This document shows positions 32,992-41,782 of a stretch of 64,000 bases of DNA, in pieces. Every line of letters starts with the position of its first letter. The stretch's first letter is position 1. The DNA comes from an uncultured Chitinophaga sp. (GTDB taxonomy: Bacteria > Bacteroidota > Bacteroidia > Chitinophagales > Chitinophagaceae): NCBI RefSeq assembly GCF_946479755.1, contig NZ_CAMLHC010000012.1:62001-126000 (forward strand). Direction: 5' to 3'. Both the position numbers and the translations under genes were made by a program. A model generated the notes under the pieces. The model did not search any database, was not told where the DNA came from, and saw only the letters and a program-made list of their open reading frames with translations.

Positions 32992-34698
32992 CTAATTGGA
33001 AGCCCTGATGTCGATAACTTTCAGCTGCAGGCTGGTTTGACCGTTCCATTCGTTTTCATCGATATTAAATACGATATCGAACGGTTTTTTGCTGTTGATG
33101 ATCGGAAACTTGTCGGCCATATAAAACCCGATACCCGAAAGGGTAGGACCGGTACGGCCTTGTCTCACAGAGAATTTGATATGTTCTTCTTTCACCAGTT
33201 TGGAATAACCGGTATCGGTAATATTCCGGGCCAGGAAAACGGGGCGCAGGTTGTCGGGCCCCAGTGGCTCGAACTGTTTAAGGATATTAAAGAACGCCGG
33301 GGTAATATCTGTGAAATAAATCTCCGTATCGATGACTATTTCCGGGACGAGCTGGTCGGGCCGGATACTATTGGCCACCACTTCTTCGAAGCGTTGCTGG
33401 AAAGCCGCTACATTCTCCGGTTTCAGCGTCATACCGGCTGCATAAAAATGGCCGCCGTAGTTCACCAGCAGGTCTTTACACTGATGGATCGCTTCATATA
33501 CGTTAAAGCCGTTCACAGACCGTGCTGACCCGGCCACCACATCATTGGATTGGGTAAGAATGATGGTGGGGCGGTAATAGTATTTATCAATCAGCCGGGA
33601 GGCCACGATGCCTACCACGCCCTTGTGCCAGTGTGCCTGGTACAATACAGTGGATTTTCTGTGGCCCACGGATTCATCGTTTTGCAGCAGGGACACCGCT
33701 TCCTGCGTGATGGTATTGTCTATTTCCTTGCGGTCGAAGTTGTCGGCGTGCAGTACGGCCGCTATAGCAGCCGCCTTTTCCACGTCATTTTCGATGAACA
33801 GGTTGACCGCTTTGCGGGCATCATCCATCCGGCCGGCCGCATTCACGCGGGGCGCGATGACGAATACGAGGTTGGAGATGGTAAGCTGTTCTTTCAGTTC
33901 ACTGAGGGTGATCAGCGCCTGGATGCCGGGCAACGGGCTGCTGTTCACTTTTTTCAGCCCGTGAAAGGCCAGCACCCTGTTTTCCCCGGTCATAGGCACA
34001 ATATCGGCCGCAATGCTGGTGGCTACCAGGTCGAGGAACTGGTTGGCCTCTTCCATCGGGATGCCTCTTTTCTGGGCGAAGGCGCAGATCAGTTTGTAGC
34101 CGATGCCGCAGCCGCTCAGTTCTTTATAAGGGTAAGGGCAGTCGTATTGTTTCGGATTGAGGATGGCTACCGCCGGCGGAACGATCGCATCGGGCAGGTG
34201 GTGGTCACAGATGATGAAGTCAATCCCCATCTCTTTGGCCGTTGAGATCAGTTCCACGGATTTAATGCCGCAGTCCAGCGCGATGACAAGGCTGAAATCG
34301 TTGTCGCGCGCGTAGGCAATGCCTTCCGCGGAAATACCATATCCTTCCCGGTACCGGTGCGGGATATAAAACTCGATATTATTGTAGAGTTTGTGTAGAA
34401 AAGCGTACACAGTAGCTACGGCCGTGCAGCCGTCTACATCATAATCTCCATATATTAATATTTTTTCATGACGGAAAAATGCCAGTTCAATGCGGGAGAT
34501 GGCTTTGTCCATGTCCTTCATCAGCCAGGGATCATGGAGATCGTCGAGGGTAGGGCGAAAAAACTGGCGGGCAGCCTCATAAGTGTGTACATGCCGTTGT
34601 ACGAGCAGCCGGCACAGCAAAGGATGTATGCGGAGTGAGGATTGAAGTGCTTTTTCCTGGTTTGGTTGATATGCTTTGACTGTCCAGCGTTTTTGCAT
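32992..34698 (-). CDS. recJ: Single-stranded-DNA-specific exonuclease RecJ
   Basis: RecJ is a 5'-3' exonuclease on single-stranded DNA used in recombination and mismatch repair. The protein is 568 aa. DHH-family metal-binding motifs are visible: ILIYGDYDVDGCTAVAT (about 80-96), ALDCGIKS (about 143-150), the DHH motif IDFIICDHHLPD (about 159-170) and, in DHHA1, VNYGGHFYAAGMTL (about 417-430). The C-terminal OB-like domain runs from about 460 to 568. A 137-bp spacer with a nested inverted repeat separates it from the prenyl synthase gene upstream. Confidence 0.97.
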   Translation of the reverse strand: MQKRWTVKAYQPNQEKALQSSLRIHPLLCRLLVQRHVHTYEAARQFFRPTLDDLHDPWLMKDMDKAISRIELAFFRHEKILIYGDYDVDGCTAVATVYAFLHKLYNNIEFYIPHRYREGYGISAEGIAYARDNDFSLVIALDCGIKSVELISTAKEMGIDFIICDHHLPDAIVPPAVAILNPKQYDCPYPYKELSGCGIGYKLICAFAQKRGIPMEEANQFLDLVATSIAADIVPMTGENRVLAFHGLKKVNSSPLPGIQALITLSELKEQLTISNLVFVIAPRVNAAGRMDDARKAVNLFIENDVEKAAAIAAVLHADNFDRKEIDNTITQEAVSLLQNDESVGHRKSTVLYQAHWHKGVVGIVASRLIDKYYYRPTIILTQSNDVVAGSARSVNGFNVYEAIHQCKDLLVNYGGHFYAAGMTLKPENVAAFQQRFEEVVANSIRPDQLVPEIVIDTEIYFTDITPAFFNILKQFEPLGPDNLRPVFLARNITDTGYSKLVKEEHIKFSVRQGRTGPTLSGIGFYMADKFPIINSKKPFDIVFNIDENEWNGQTSLQLKVIDIRASN

Positions 34699-34733
34699 TA
34701 TGTTTTCAGGTAAGAGGAACCGTTTTAAAAGTG

Positions 34734-34824
34734 AAAAATGTAAAATAACAATGTAAGTGGCAACAGCTGTTGGTTTCGTGTGACCTATTACAGCTACAGT
34801 TTACATTTATTATTTTACATTTTT
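34734..34824. repeat. AT-rich inverted repeat with nested palindrome
   Basis: The arms 34734-34756 and 34801-34824 are near-perfect inverted copies (about 23 bp, with one small gap and one mismatch) built on AAAAATGTAAAATAA. Between them lies the perfect 12-bp palindrome CAACAGCTGTTG (34761-34772). The 91-bp block occupies most of the gap between the prenyl synthase gene and recJ. It may be a small non-coding repeat element; no coding capacity is visible. Confidence 0.6.
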
Positions 34825-34835
34825 AGTTTTTTCTT

Positions 34836-35801
34836 CTAAAATGTTCGGTCCGTCGTAAACCTTACCAGCGATTCCAGGCCGTCCCGGATATCGCTCTGAG
34901 GGAGTTTATGCAGGATGGCGAGCGCCTCGTCGCGGTATTGCAGCATTTTTTGTTTGGTGTAGTCGATGCCGCCGGAAGCTTTTACCAGTTGGATGACTTC
35001 TTCTACCCGGTCTTTTTCGGTGTTATGGTTTTTAACGATGTTGATGATCCTGCGGCGGGTGTCCGGTGTTGCGTGTTCGAGGGTATAGATCAGCGGCAGC
35101 GTCATTTTCTTTTCGCGGATATCGATTCCGGTGGGTTTGCCGATTTTGGCAGATCCGTAGTCAAACAGGTCGTCCTTGATCTGGAAGGCAACACCTACTT
35201 TTTCGCCGAACAGCCGCATTTGTTCCGTGGCGTGGTCGTCGTTGCTGGAGCTCCATGCGCCGGCAGCGCAGGCGGAGGCGAGGAGGGAGGCGGTTTTACG
35301 CCGGATGATTTCAAAATAGATATCTTCCTTGATGTTCAGCTTCCGGGTTTTTTCAATCTGCAGCAGTTCCCCTTCGCTCATTTCTTTCACGGCTTCGGAA
35401 AGGATCTGTAAAGACCGGAAGTCATTATTATTTAATGACAGCAGCAGCCCTTTGGATAATAAATAGTCACCCACGAGGACAGCTATTTTATTTTTCCATA
35501 ATGCGTTGATGGAAAACAGCCCCCTGCGCTGATTGGCATCATCCACTACGTCATCGTGCACCAGGGTGGCAGTATGCAGCAGTTCCACCAGGGCAGCGGC
35601 CCGGTAGGTGCTTTCCCCGATTTCCTTGCTGAAAAGCCGGGCTGACAACAGCACAAACATGGGCCGGATTTGTTTCCCTTTCCGTTTCACAATGTAGTGC
35701 ATGATGCGGTCCAGTAGCGGTACGTGACTTTTTACCGAATCCGCAAATTTGTCTTCAAAATCCTGTAATTCCTTACCTATCAGTTGCTTGATATCGTCCA
35801 T
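34836..35801 (-). CDS. Long-chain polyprenyl diphosphate synthase
   Basis: This 321-aa trans-prenyltransferase condenses isopentenyl diphosphate units onto an allylic diphosphate. The two aspartate-rich motifs are LVHDDVVDDANQRRG (about 79-93) and FQIKDDLFDYG (about 206-216). The fifth residue before the first motif is alanine, not an aromatic residue; by the known rule for this family that favours a long product (about C35-C45) over C15/C20. It probably makes the side chain of menaquinone, the quinone reduced by complex I in this phylum. The start is ATG at 35801. The gene is divergent from the OmpA-like gene. Confidence 0.9.
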   Translation of the reverse strand: MDDIKQLIGKELQDFEDKFADSVKSHVPLLDRIMHYIVKRKGKQIRPMFVLLSARLFSKEIGESTYRAAALVELLHTATLVHDDVVDDANQRRGLFSINALWKNKIAVLVGDYLLSKGLLLSLNNNDFRSLQILSEAVKEMSEGELLQIEKTRKLNIKEDIYFEIIRRKTASLLASACAAGAWSSSNDDHATEQMRLFGEKVGVAFQIKDDLFDYGSAKIGKPTGIDIREKKMTLPLIYTLEHATPDTRRRIINIVKNHNTEKDRVEEVIQLVKASGGIDYTKQKMLQYRDEALAILHKLPQSDIRDGLESLVRFTTDRTF

Positions 35802-35889
35802 GTATAAAAATAAAAGGATTGCTAAGCTAGGTTTTAAATGGGAAATTTTAACATTTTGGCCTTTAATTTGTATATGAAGTATAACATTC

Positions 35890-35940
35890 CTTTAACACAG
35901 GTGAAGGAATCCTTTAACAAGGGCTAAACAATACTTTAAC
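35890..35940 (+). repeat. Three CTTTAAC boxes with exact 22-bp period
   Basis: CTTTAAC occurs at 35890-35896, 35912-35918 and 35934-35940, each 22 bp apart, close to two helical turns, so all face one side of the DNA. A near copy (CTTTAAT) follows at 35980. The array lies about 90-140 bp upstream of the OmpA-like gene's promoter and is a candidate activator or repressor binding array. Confidence 0.5.
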
Positions 35941-36026
35941 TTAACGTAGAAATAAGGTATATAAATACTTTCAGTTAAGCTTTAATATTGAAGCACTTAT
36001 CAATGAAAATAATATTGCAAGAAAAA

Positions 36027-36057
36027 TTTGTATATTCATTTATGATATTTACCTTTG
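36027..36057 (+). promoter_or_regulatory. Consensus Bacteroidota promoter of the OmpA-like gene
   Basis: TTTG at 36027-36030, then exactly 19 bases, then TACCTTTG at 36050-36057: a perfect TTTG-N19-TAnnTTTG promoter. Transcription should start near 36063, giving a leader of about 50 bases, very AT-rich, before the ATG at 36115. This fits the strong expression suggested by codon usage. Confidence 0.85.
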
Positions 36058-36114
36058 CTAGGTAAAAAACGGGTTATTAGTAAATTTTTAACAGTTTTTA
36101 AATAAAACACAATT

Positions 36115-37662
36115 ATGGCAAGCAAAAAGTACTTATTACTGGCAGGCGCTGTGGGTTTACTATCAGCATCTACCGGTTTTGCACAGGTTCAACCAACCGG
36201 CTATGATGCATTGGATTCTTCCAAAGTGTCAGGCAAGCGGTTGGTACAACAAAATAACTTCCTGAACCATCAATCTAATTTCCCTGCTAAACCAAGGGAT
36301 ATGTGGGAACTGGGTCTTCATGGTGGTTTGCACCTGATCAGTGGAACCGTTCCTGCTCAGCCTGGCTTCGGTGGTGGTATCTCCCTGAGAAAAGCACTGG
36401 GTCATACATTCTCACTGAGAGCTGAGTACATCGGTTCTATCGACAAAGGCCAGGACTACAAACTGCGTCCAACCTTTGCTTCTGCAGGTAACCCATGGGC
36501 TGCTACCGCAGCAAGAAATGGTGGTATGATCGTTCCTAACTACCGTTCTCAGAACCATCAGCTGTCTTTGGACGTGATCGCTTCTCTGAGCAACATCCTG
36601 TTCTACAAAGCAGAACCTAAAGTTAACTGGTACGTACTGGCTGGTTACTCTATCGTAGCTGCTGACGTTGACGTAGACGCGCTGGATGCTAACGGTAACG
36701 GTTACGACTACAGCTCCATCAACTTCGGTGCTAAACGTAGCGACATCAGAAAACAACTGAACAACCTGAGAGACAAGAAATACGAGCAAAATGCTCCTTC
36801 TCAGGGTAACAGGATCTCTATCGGTCGTAACGACGACAACCAGCTGATCCGTCACGCACTGGATCTGGGTACTGGTGTAGCGTTTAAAGTTTCCAAACGC
36901 TTCAACATCGGTATTGAAGAAAAAGTAACAATGCCTTTTGACGCTTACCTGGATGGTTATCCTGGTCCCGGCGGTTCTACAAAAGACTTCTACTCTTACA
37001 CCAGCCTGCGTCTGAACTTCAACCTGGGTAACGCTTCTAAACGCGTACAGCCGCTCTGGTGGATCAACCCGCTGGAATACGCTTACAGCGAGCTGAGCAA
37101 CCCTCGTCACATGAAACTGCCTACTCCGGTTCTGCCTGATGCTGACGGTGATGGCGTAACTGATCAGTTCGACCGCGAACCTAACACTCCTGCAGGTGCA
37201 CCAGTTGATTCTCACGGTGTAGCTAAAGATACAGACGGTGACGGCGTTCCTGATTACAAAGACAAACAACTGATCACTCCGACTTACTGCCAGCCAGTTG
37301 ACGCTGACGGTGTTGGTAAATGCCCGGATCCTGAGTGCTGCAAAAATCCTCCTGCGACTTCTTGCGCTACCCTGGTTCTGCCTAGCGTTTCCTTCAAAGG
37401 TTCTTCTACCAAAGTTGGTCGCGATCAGGAAGCTATCCTGGCTTCTGTTGCCTCTACCCTGAAAGCTAATCCTTCCTGCAACGTGCTGGTTACCGGTCAC
37501 GCAGGTGCTAAAGGTAAAAAAGGTGGTGTTGACCTGAGCAGCCGTCGTGTTGACTCTGTGATCGACTACCTGGCTGACAAACAAGGCATCGACCGCGGTC
37601 GTTTCATCAAACAAAACACTCCTGGTGAATCCGGTACTGTTGACTTAGCTCCTGCTAACTAA
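36115..37662 (+). CDS. OmpA family outer-membrane protein
   Basis: A 515-aa outer-membrane protein: signal peptide (about 1-23, ending GFAQ), a beta-barrel-like region (about 60-330), two thrombospondin type-3-like calcium repeats (DADGDGVTDQFDREP and DTDGDGVPDYKDK, about 342-385), a Cys-rich link (CPDPECCKNPPATSC, about 403-417) and a C-terminal OmpA-like domain (about 425-510, DLSSRRVDSVIDYLADKQ). Codon use is strongly biased to GGT, GCT, TCT, CGT and AAC, unlike its neighbours, and points to very high expression. In the OmpA domain the usual GHTD is GHAG (residues 461-464), losing the Asp that contacts diaminopimelate, while the Arg pair is kept. The gene is isolated between a consensus promoter and a terminator. 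Confidence 0.92.
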   Translation: MASKKYLLLAGAVGLLSASTGFAQVQPTGYDALDSSKVSGKRLVQQNNFLNHQSNFPAKPRDMWELGLHGGLHLISGTVPAQPGFGGGISLRKALGHTFSLRAEYIGSIDKGQDYKLRPTFASAGNPWAATAARNGGMIVPNYRSQNHQLSLDVIASLSNILFYKAEPKVNWYVLAGYSIVAADVDVDALDANGNGYDYSSINFGAKRSDIRKQLNNLRDKKYEQNAPSQGNRISIGRNDDNQLIRHALDLGTGVAFKVSKRFNIGIEEKVTMPFDAYLDGYPGPGGSTKDFYSYTSLRLNFNLGNASKRVQPLWWINPLEYAYSELSNPRHMKLPTPVLPDADGDGVTDQFDREPNTPAGAPVDSHGVAKDTDGDGVPDYKDKQLITPTYCQPVDADGVGKCPDPECCKNPPATSCATLVLPSVSFKGSSTKVGRDQEAILASVASTLKANPSCNVLVTGHAGAKGKKGGVDLSSRRVDSVIDYLADKQGIDRGRFIKQNTPGESGTVDLAPAN

Positions 37663-37692
37663 TCAGTCCCATCTCACTAAGATGAATAATTT

Positions 37693-37732
37693 AAAAAAGC
37701 CTCTCCCATTACTCCGGGAGAGGCTTTTTTAA
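37693..37732 (+). terminator. Terminator of the OmpA-like gene
   Basis: A perfect 15-bp stem, 37693-37707 with 37716-37730, has core GCCTCTCCC and an 8-base loop and ends in six T residues. Confidence 0.93.
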
Positions 37733-37832
37733 TGCCAACCACCCCCAAACAGCCTCTTCCACTGTCACCTTTTTATTGCTGATCTCAATATTTACTCCTA
37801 ATTTTGGAGGCTTTTTTAAAAATTTTTTTTAC

Positions 37833-39788
37833 GTGGGCATAAACATTAACAGGGTTTCCCTGGCAGGTTTAGTAGTAGCGCTGGGTATCATCTACGGCGA
37901 CATCGGAACTTCTCCGCTCTATGTTTTTAAAGCCATTGTTGGCGGTAACCCCATCAGCGACCTACTCGTTATCGGCGGTATATCCTGTATTATCTGGACA
38001 CTGACCTTACAAACCACTGTTAAATACGTTATTCTTACCCTCCGGGCTGACAATAAAGGGGAAGGTGGTATCTTCTCCCTATACGCTCTTGTCAGGCGAC
38101 ATGCCAAATGGACGGTTATTTTTGGCATGATTGGCGGCGCTGCCCTCCTGGCAGACGGGATCATCACCCCGCCCATCACCGTTACCTCCGCTATTGAAGG
38201 TCTCCGTACCCTCGAAGTATTTAAAGACCTGAGCCAACTCACCATTGTTAAAATCGTATTGACCATCATCACCGGCCTGTTCATCATGCAGCAGTTCGGG
38301 ACCGTGTCTATCGGCCGCATGTTCGGCCCTATCATGGTATTATGGTTCTCTATGCTGGGTATCCTCGGTATCTCCCATATCACAGACGATCTGAGCATCT
38401 TCCGGGCATTCAGTCCGCACTATGCCATCGAGCTGCTGACTACCTATCCGAAAGGATTCCTTATCCTCGGCGCAGTATTCCTCTGTACCACCGGGGCGGA
38501 AGCCCTCTACTCCGATCTGGGACACTGTGGCCGCGGAAATATCCGCGTATCCTGGATCTTTGTGAAATCCTGCCTGATACTGAACTACCTCGGCCAGGGC
38601 GCCTGGCTCCTGAGCCAGAAAGGACAGATCCTGCCGAAAGACCAGAACCCCTTCTTTATGATCATGCCGGAATGGTTTATCATCTTCGGGGTACTGATCG
38701 CTACCATGGCCTCTATCATCGCCAGCCAGGCACTGATATCCGGCTCCTTTACCCTCATCGCAGAAGCCATGCGGCTCAACCTCTGGCCTAAAATGCGGGT
38801 GAACTACCCTACAGAAATGCGCGGACAGCTCTATATCCCCGGTATTAATACCATGCTGTTCGTCGGCTGCGCGGCCATCGTGATCCTCTTCCAGGAATCT
38901 TCCCATATGGAAGCTGCCTACGGCCTGTCTATCACCATCTGTATGCTGATGACATCCTGTCTGTTCGCTTTCTACCTCTATACCCGAAGGGTCTGGACGG
39001 GCTGGATACTACTCTACCTCGTCGTATACCTCTCGATCGAATTCTCGTTCCTCTTTGCCAACCTCGTGAAGTTTATGCACGGCGGTTACGTCACCGTGGT
39101 AGTGGCAGGAGCCCTCTTCCTCGTCATGATCGTCTGGTTCAAATCCCGCAAGATCAAAAACCGCTACGTGGAATTTGTACGCCTGGAAGACTATCTGCCC
39201 ATTATCCAGGAACTGAGCAACGATACCTCCATCCCCAAATACGCCACTCACCTGGTGTATATGAGCAGCGCCGACAATCCGAAAGAGATAGAACACAAAA
39301 TCATCTACTCCATTCTCAATAAAAAACCGAAAAGAGCCGATATATACTGGTTTGTGCACGTCGACGTGGTAGATGAACCCTACCTCAGCGAATACTCCGT
39401 TCAGACCATTATTCCTAACGAAGTCATCCGGGTGGAATTCAGACTGGGCTTTAAAGTGGAACAAAGGATCAACCTGATGTTCAGAATGGTAGTGGAAGAT
39501 ATGGTGAGAAATAAAGAAGTGAACATCACCAGCCGCTATGAATCGCTCAGTAAAAACAACGTAGTAGGCGACTTCCAGTTCATCGTCATGGAGAAATTCC
39601 TCTCCCATGATAATGACCTGCCGTTATACGAAAGAATGGTCATGAAGATGTATTTCTTCCTGAAAAAAATCAGCCTGTCGGAAGAACGGGGTTTTGGACT
39701 GGATTCCAGTTATGTGACCATCGAAAAATACCCGCTGGTAGTGGCCCCGGTGACCAACCTGCAGTTAAAACGAATTATTCACCACTAG
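37833..39788 (+). CDS. kup: Low-affinity potassium transporter Kup
   Basis: Kup imports potassium with protons across the inner membrane. The protein is 651 aa from the GTG at 37833, which gives the family-like start VGININRVSLAGLVVALGII. The open frame reaches back to a TTG at 37776, but that adds a non-conserved Phe-rich tract. Family signatures are YGDIGTSPLYVF (about 20-31), DNKGEGGIFSLYALVRR (about 75-91) and TTGAEALYSDLGHCGR (about 233-248). About 12 membrane segments (to about 445) are followed by a soluble C-terminal domain. It is a single-gene unit between two terminators. Confidence 0.95.
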   Translation: MGININRVSLAGLVVALGIIYGDIGTSPLYVFKAIVGGNPISDLLVIGGISCIIWTLTLQTTVKYVILTLRADNKGEGGIFSLYALVRRHAKWTVIFGMIGGAALLADGIITPPITVTSAIEGLRTLEVFKDLSQLTIVKIVLTIITGLFIMQQFGTVSIGRMFGPIMVLWFSMLGILGISHITDDLSIFRAFSPHYAIELLTTYPKGFLILGAVFLCTTGAEALYSDLGHCGRGNIRVSWIFVKSCLILNYLGQGAWLLSQKGQILPKDQNPFFMIMPEWFIIFGVLIATMASIIASQALISGSFTLIAEAMRLNLWPKMRVNYPTEMRGQLYIPGINTMLFVGCAAIVILFQESSHMEAAYGLSITICMLMTSCLFAFYLYTRRVWTGWILLYLVVYLSIEFSFLFANLVKFMHGGYVTVVVAGALFLVMIVWFKSRKIKNRYVEFVRLEDYLPIIQELSNDTSIPKYATHLVYMSSADNPKEIEHKIIYSILNKKPKRADIYWFVHVDVVDEPYLSEYSVQTIIPNEVIRVEFRLGFKVEQRINLMFRMVVEDMVRNKEVNITSRYESLSKNNVVGDFQFIVMEKFLSHDNDLPLYERMVMKMYFFLKKISLSEERGFGLDSSYVTIEKYPLVVAPVTNLQLKRIIHH

Positions 39789-39813
39789 CTGGTCAACAGA
39801 TTTTGATAAACAG

Positions 39814-39848
39814 AAACCGGGATTTACTCAAAAATCCCGGTTTTTTTT
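39814..39848 (+). terminator. Terminator of kup
   Basis: AAACCGGGATTT at 39814-39825 pairs with AAATCCCGGTTT at 39832-39843 around a 6-base loop, followed by T residues to 39848. An ATG at 39849 lies right after it, one reason to reject that as the start of the next gene. Confidence 0.92.
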
Positions 39849-39935
39849 ATGATCTTGGGTAGCGAGGATTTTAGGAGAAAACAGGGCTGTAGTGAAGTTA
39901 CCCATCTCCAAATATCAAAATCTCTAAAATTTAGT

Positions 39936-41693
39936 ATGGTGAACAAATTTTTTGGCGTGCTGGTACTGCTGGCACTGCAACAAAACGTATGGGCCCAAAG
40001 CGGTCCGGCCGGCGACTATCAGGAGAAACCTGATCCCAGACCGGTCAACAAAGCTTCCTGGGAAGCAGTAAAAGGCGACCAGCTCCACGTCGCTTTCGGT
40101 TCCACAGACATCCGTTATGAAAAAAGAAATGCGCCTGATCAGCAAAGCCTGGCAACCTCCTGGAATGCCAAAGCCTGGAAAGGAGAGCGGGTACATACCC
40201 AGTTCCTGATCTGGACCACCCGTCCGCTCAACAGCGTGAGCGTTGCCACCAGTGCACTGCAGGGCAGTAAAGGAGCTACCATTCCTGCCGGCGCCATTAC
40301 TACCGGGTTTGTGAGATATGTGATGACGGATGAACTGAACAAAGATGGCAGCGGCTGCGGTTATCGTAAACCAGAGAATTTCGATTCTTCCCTGGTGGCG
40401 GATGGTATTGACATTCAACGCACCAAAGACATCGCTGCCCACCAAACGCAGCCCGTATGGCTGAGCATACAGGTACCAGCCGGCACTGCTCCCGGCGTGT
40501 ACAAAGGCACGGTGAAAATCAACGCCGGCGGCGCTGTGAGCACCCTCCCTTATGAAATAGAAGTGCTGGACCGCACCTTGCCCGCGCCGAAGGACTGGAA
40601 ATTCCACCTGGACCTCTGGCAAAGCCCCGACGCGATAGCCCGTATGTATAACGTAAAGCCATGGAGCGACGCGCATTTTAAGGCAATGACGCCCTATATG
40701 CAGATGCTGGCGAACGCCGGTCAGAAATGCATCACCGCCACGCTCATTTACGACCCGTGGAACAGCCAGACGGAAGATGTGTACGGCACCATGATCAAAT
40801 GGACCAAAAAGAAAAACGGTACCTGGTCGTATGACTATACCATCTTCGACAAATGGGTGGAATACATGATGGGACTGGGCATTAAAAAGGAAATTAACTG
40901 CTACAGCATGATTCCCTGGAACCTGAAGTTCTATTATTATGATGAAGCCAAAGGCAAAGACACGCTGCTGATCGCCAAACCGGGTTCTCCGGAGTATGCG
41001 GCACACTGGCAGCCTATGCTCAATGACTTTGTGAAACACCTGAAAGCCAAGGGCTGGTTCAACATCACTACCATCGCGATGGACGAACGCCCGATGGCGG
41101 ACATGCAACAGGCGCTGGCGCTGATCCGCAAGGCAGATAAAGATTTTAAACTGTCGCTGGCAGGTAGCTATCACGCGCCGCTGGACAACGATATTTATGA
41201 TTTCTGTGTGGCTTCCAAAGAGCCGTTCCCTGATGAAGTGCTGCAGGCAAGGCTGAAAAAAGGCTGGCCTACCACCTTCTATACCTGTTGCACAGAAGGT
41301 TTTCCTAATACCTTTACATTTTCGCCCCCGGGAGAATCCGCCTTCATGGGCTGGCATGCCGCCTATAAAGGATACACCGGGTATCTGCGCTGGGCCTTTA
41401 ACTGCTGGGTGAAAGCGCCGCTGCAGGATAGCCGTTTCCGTGCATGGGCAGCGGGTGATACCTATTTCGTATATCCGGGACCGCGGTCGTCTATACGGTT
41501 CGAACGCCTGGTAGAAGGGATACAGGATTATGAGAAGATCCGTATCCTGCGGGAGGAGTTCGGCAGGGCCAATAACCGGGAAGGATTGAGCAAGCTGGAG
41601 CAACTCTTGTCACCGTTTGATATCAACGCTCCGAAAACCACACCGGCAGGCAACCTGGTAAAGAAAGCCCAGGAAACGCTGAATACCTTATAA
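39936..41693 (+). CDS. GH123-like (DUF4091) secreted glycoside hydrolase
   Basis: A 585-aa secreted protein with a C-terminal domain of the DUF4091/GH123 catalytic type, whose characterised member is a beta-N-acetylgalactosaminidase. The start is set at the ATG at 39936 (MVNKFFGVLVLLALQQNVWAQ, a signal peptide); the frame extends upstream to 39849, next to a terminator. An N-terminal beta-sandwich (about 60-215) precedes the barrel (about 220-540). A consecutive Asp-Glu pair in TIAMDERPMADMQ (D383-E384) matches the GH20/GH123-type catalytic pair. Other marks are HLDLWQSP, WAFNCW and FERLVEGIQDYEKIRILREE near the end. It stands alone, with no SusCD beside it. The substrate is presumably an N-acetyl-sugar glycan (inference). 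Confidence 0.85.
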   Translation: MVNKFFGVLVLLALQQNVWAQSGPAGDYQEKPDPRPVNKASWEAVKGDQLHVAFGSTDIRYEKRNAPDQQSLATSWNAKAWKGERVHTQFLIWTTRPLNSVSVATSALQGSKGATIPAGAITTGFVRYVMTDELNKDGSGCGYRKPENFDSSLVADGIDIQRTKDIAAHQTQPVWLSIQVPAGTAPGVYKGTVKINAGGAVSTLPYEIEVLDRTLPAPKDWKFHLDLWQSPDAIARMYNVKPWSDAHFKAMTPYMQMLANAGQKCITATLIYDPWNSQTEDVYGTMIKWTKKKNGTWSYDYTIFDKWVEYMMGLGIKKEINCYSMIPWNLKFYYYDEAKGKDTLLIAKPGSPEYAAHWQPMLNDFVKHLKAKGWFNITTIAMDERPMADMQQALALIRKADKDFKLSLAGSYHAPLDNDIYDFCVASKEPFPDEVLQARLKKGWPTTFYTCCTEGFPNTFTFSPPGESAFMGWHAAYKGYTGYLRWAFNCWVKAPLQDSRFRAWAAGDTYFVYPGPRSSIRFERLVEGIQDYEKIRILREEFGRANNREGLSKLEQLLSPFDINAPKTTPAGNLVKKAQETLNTL

Positions 41694-41696
41694 AAA

Positions 41697-41732
41697 GAAA
41701 AATCCTCCGGGGAACCGGAGGATTTTCTTTTT
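41697..41732. terminator. Bidirectional terminator between the GH123-like gene and ftsZ
   Basis: A stem with core AATCCTCCGG/CCGGAGGATT (about 41701-41724) has a 4-base loop, A-rich and T-rich flanks on both sides, and TTTCTTTTT following. It serves the plus-strand GH123-like gene and, 51 bp beyond the ftsZ stop, the minus-strand dcw cluster. Confidence 0.88.
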
Positions 41733-41782
41733 AACACAACTAAAAAACAATCAAATGTCCGAATGGAATATCTCTATGTTCA

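Larger units (their letters stand above)
35802..36114. other. 313-bp divergent regulatory spacer
   Basis: An AT-rich gene-free gap between the prenyl synthase (minus) and OmpA-like (plus) genes. It holds three CTTTAAC boxes at 35890, 35912 and 35934 (22-bp period) and an almost ideal promoter at 36027-36057. No credible short ORF was seen. Confidence 0.7.

Noticed and set aside
36412..37614. 400-aa frame antisense to the OmpA-like gene
   Set aside because: Arises from the extreme codon bias of the highly expressed sense gene; Val/Thr/Arg-rich with no motif.
39924..41603. 559-aa frame antisense to the GH123-like gene
   Set aside because: Shadow frame; the sense strand has a signal peptide and family motifs.
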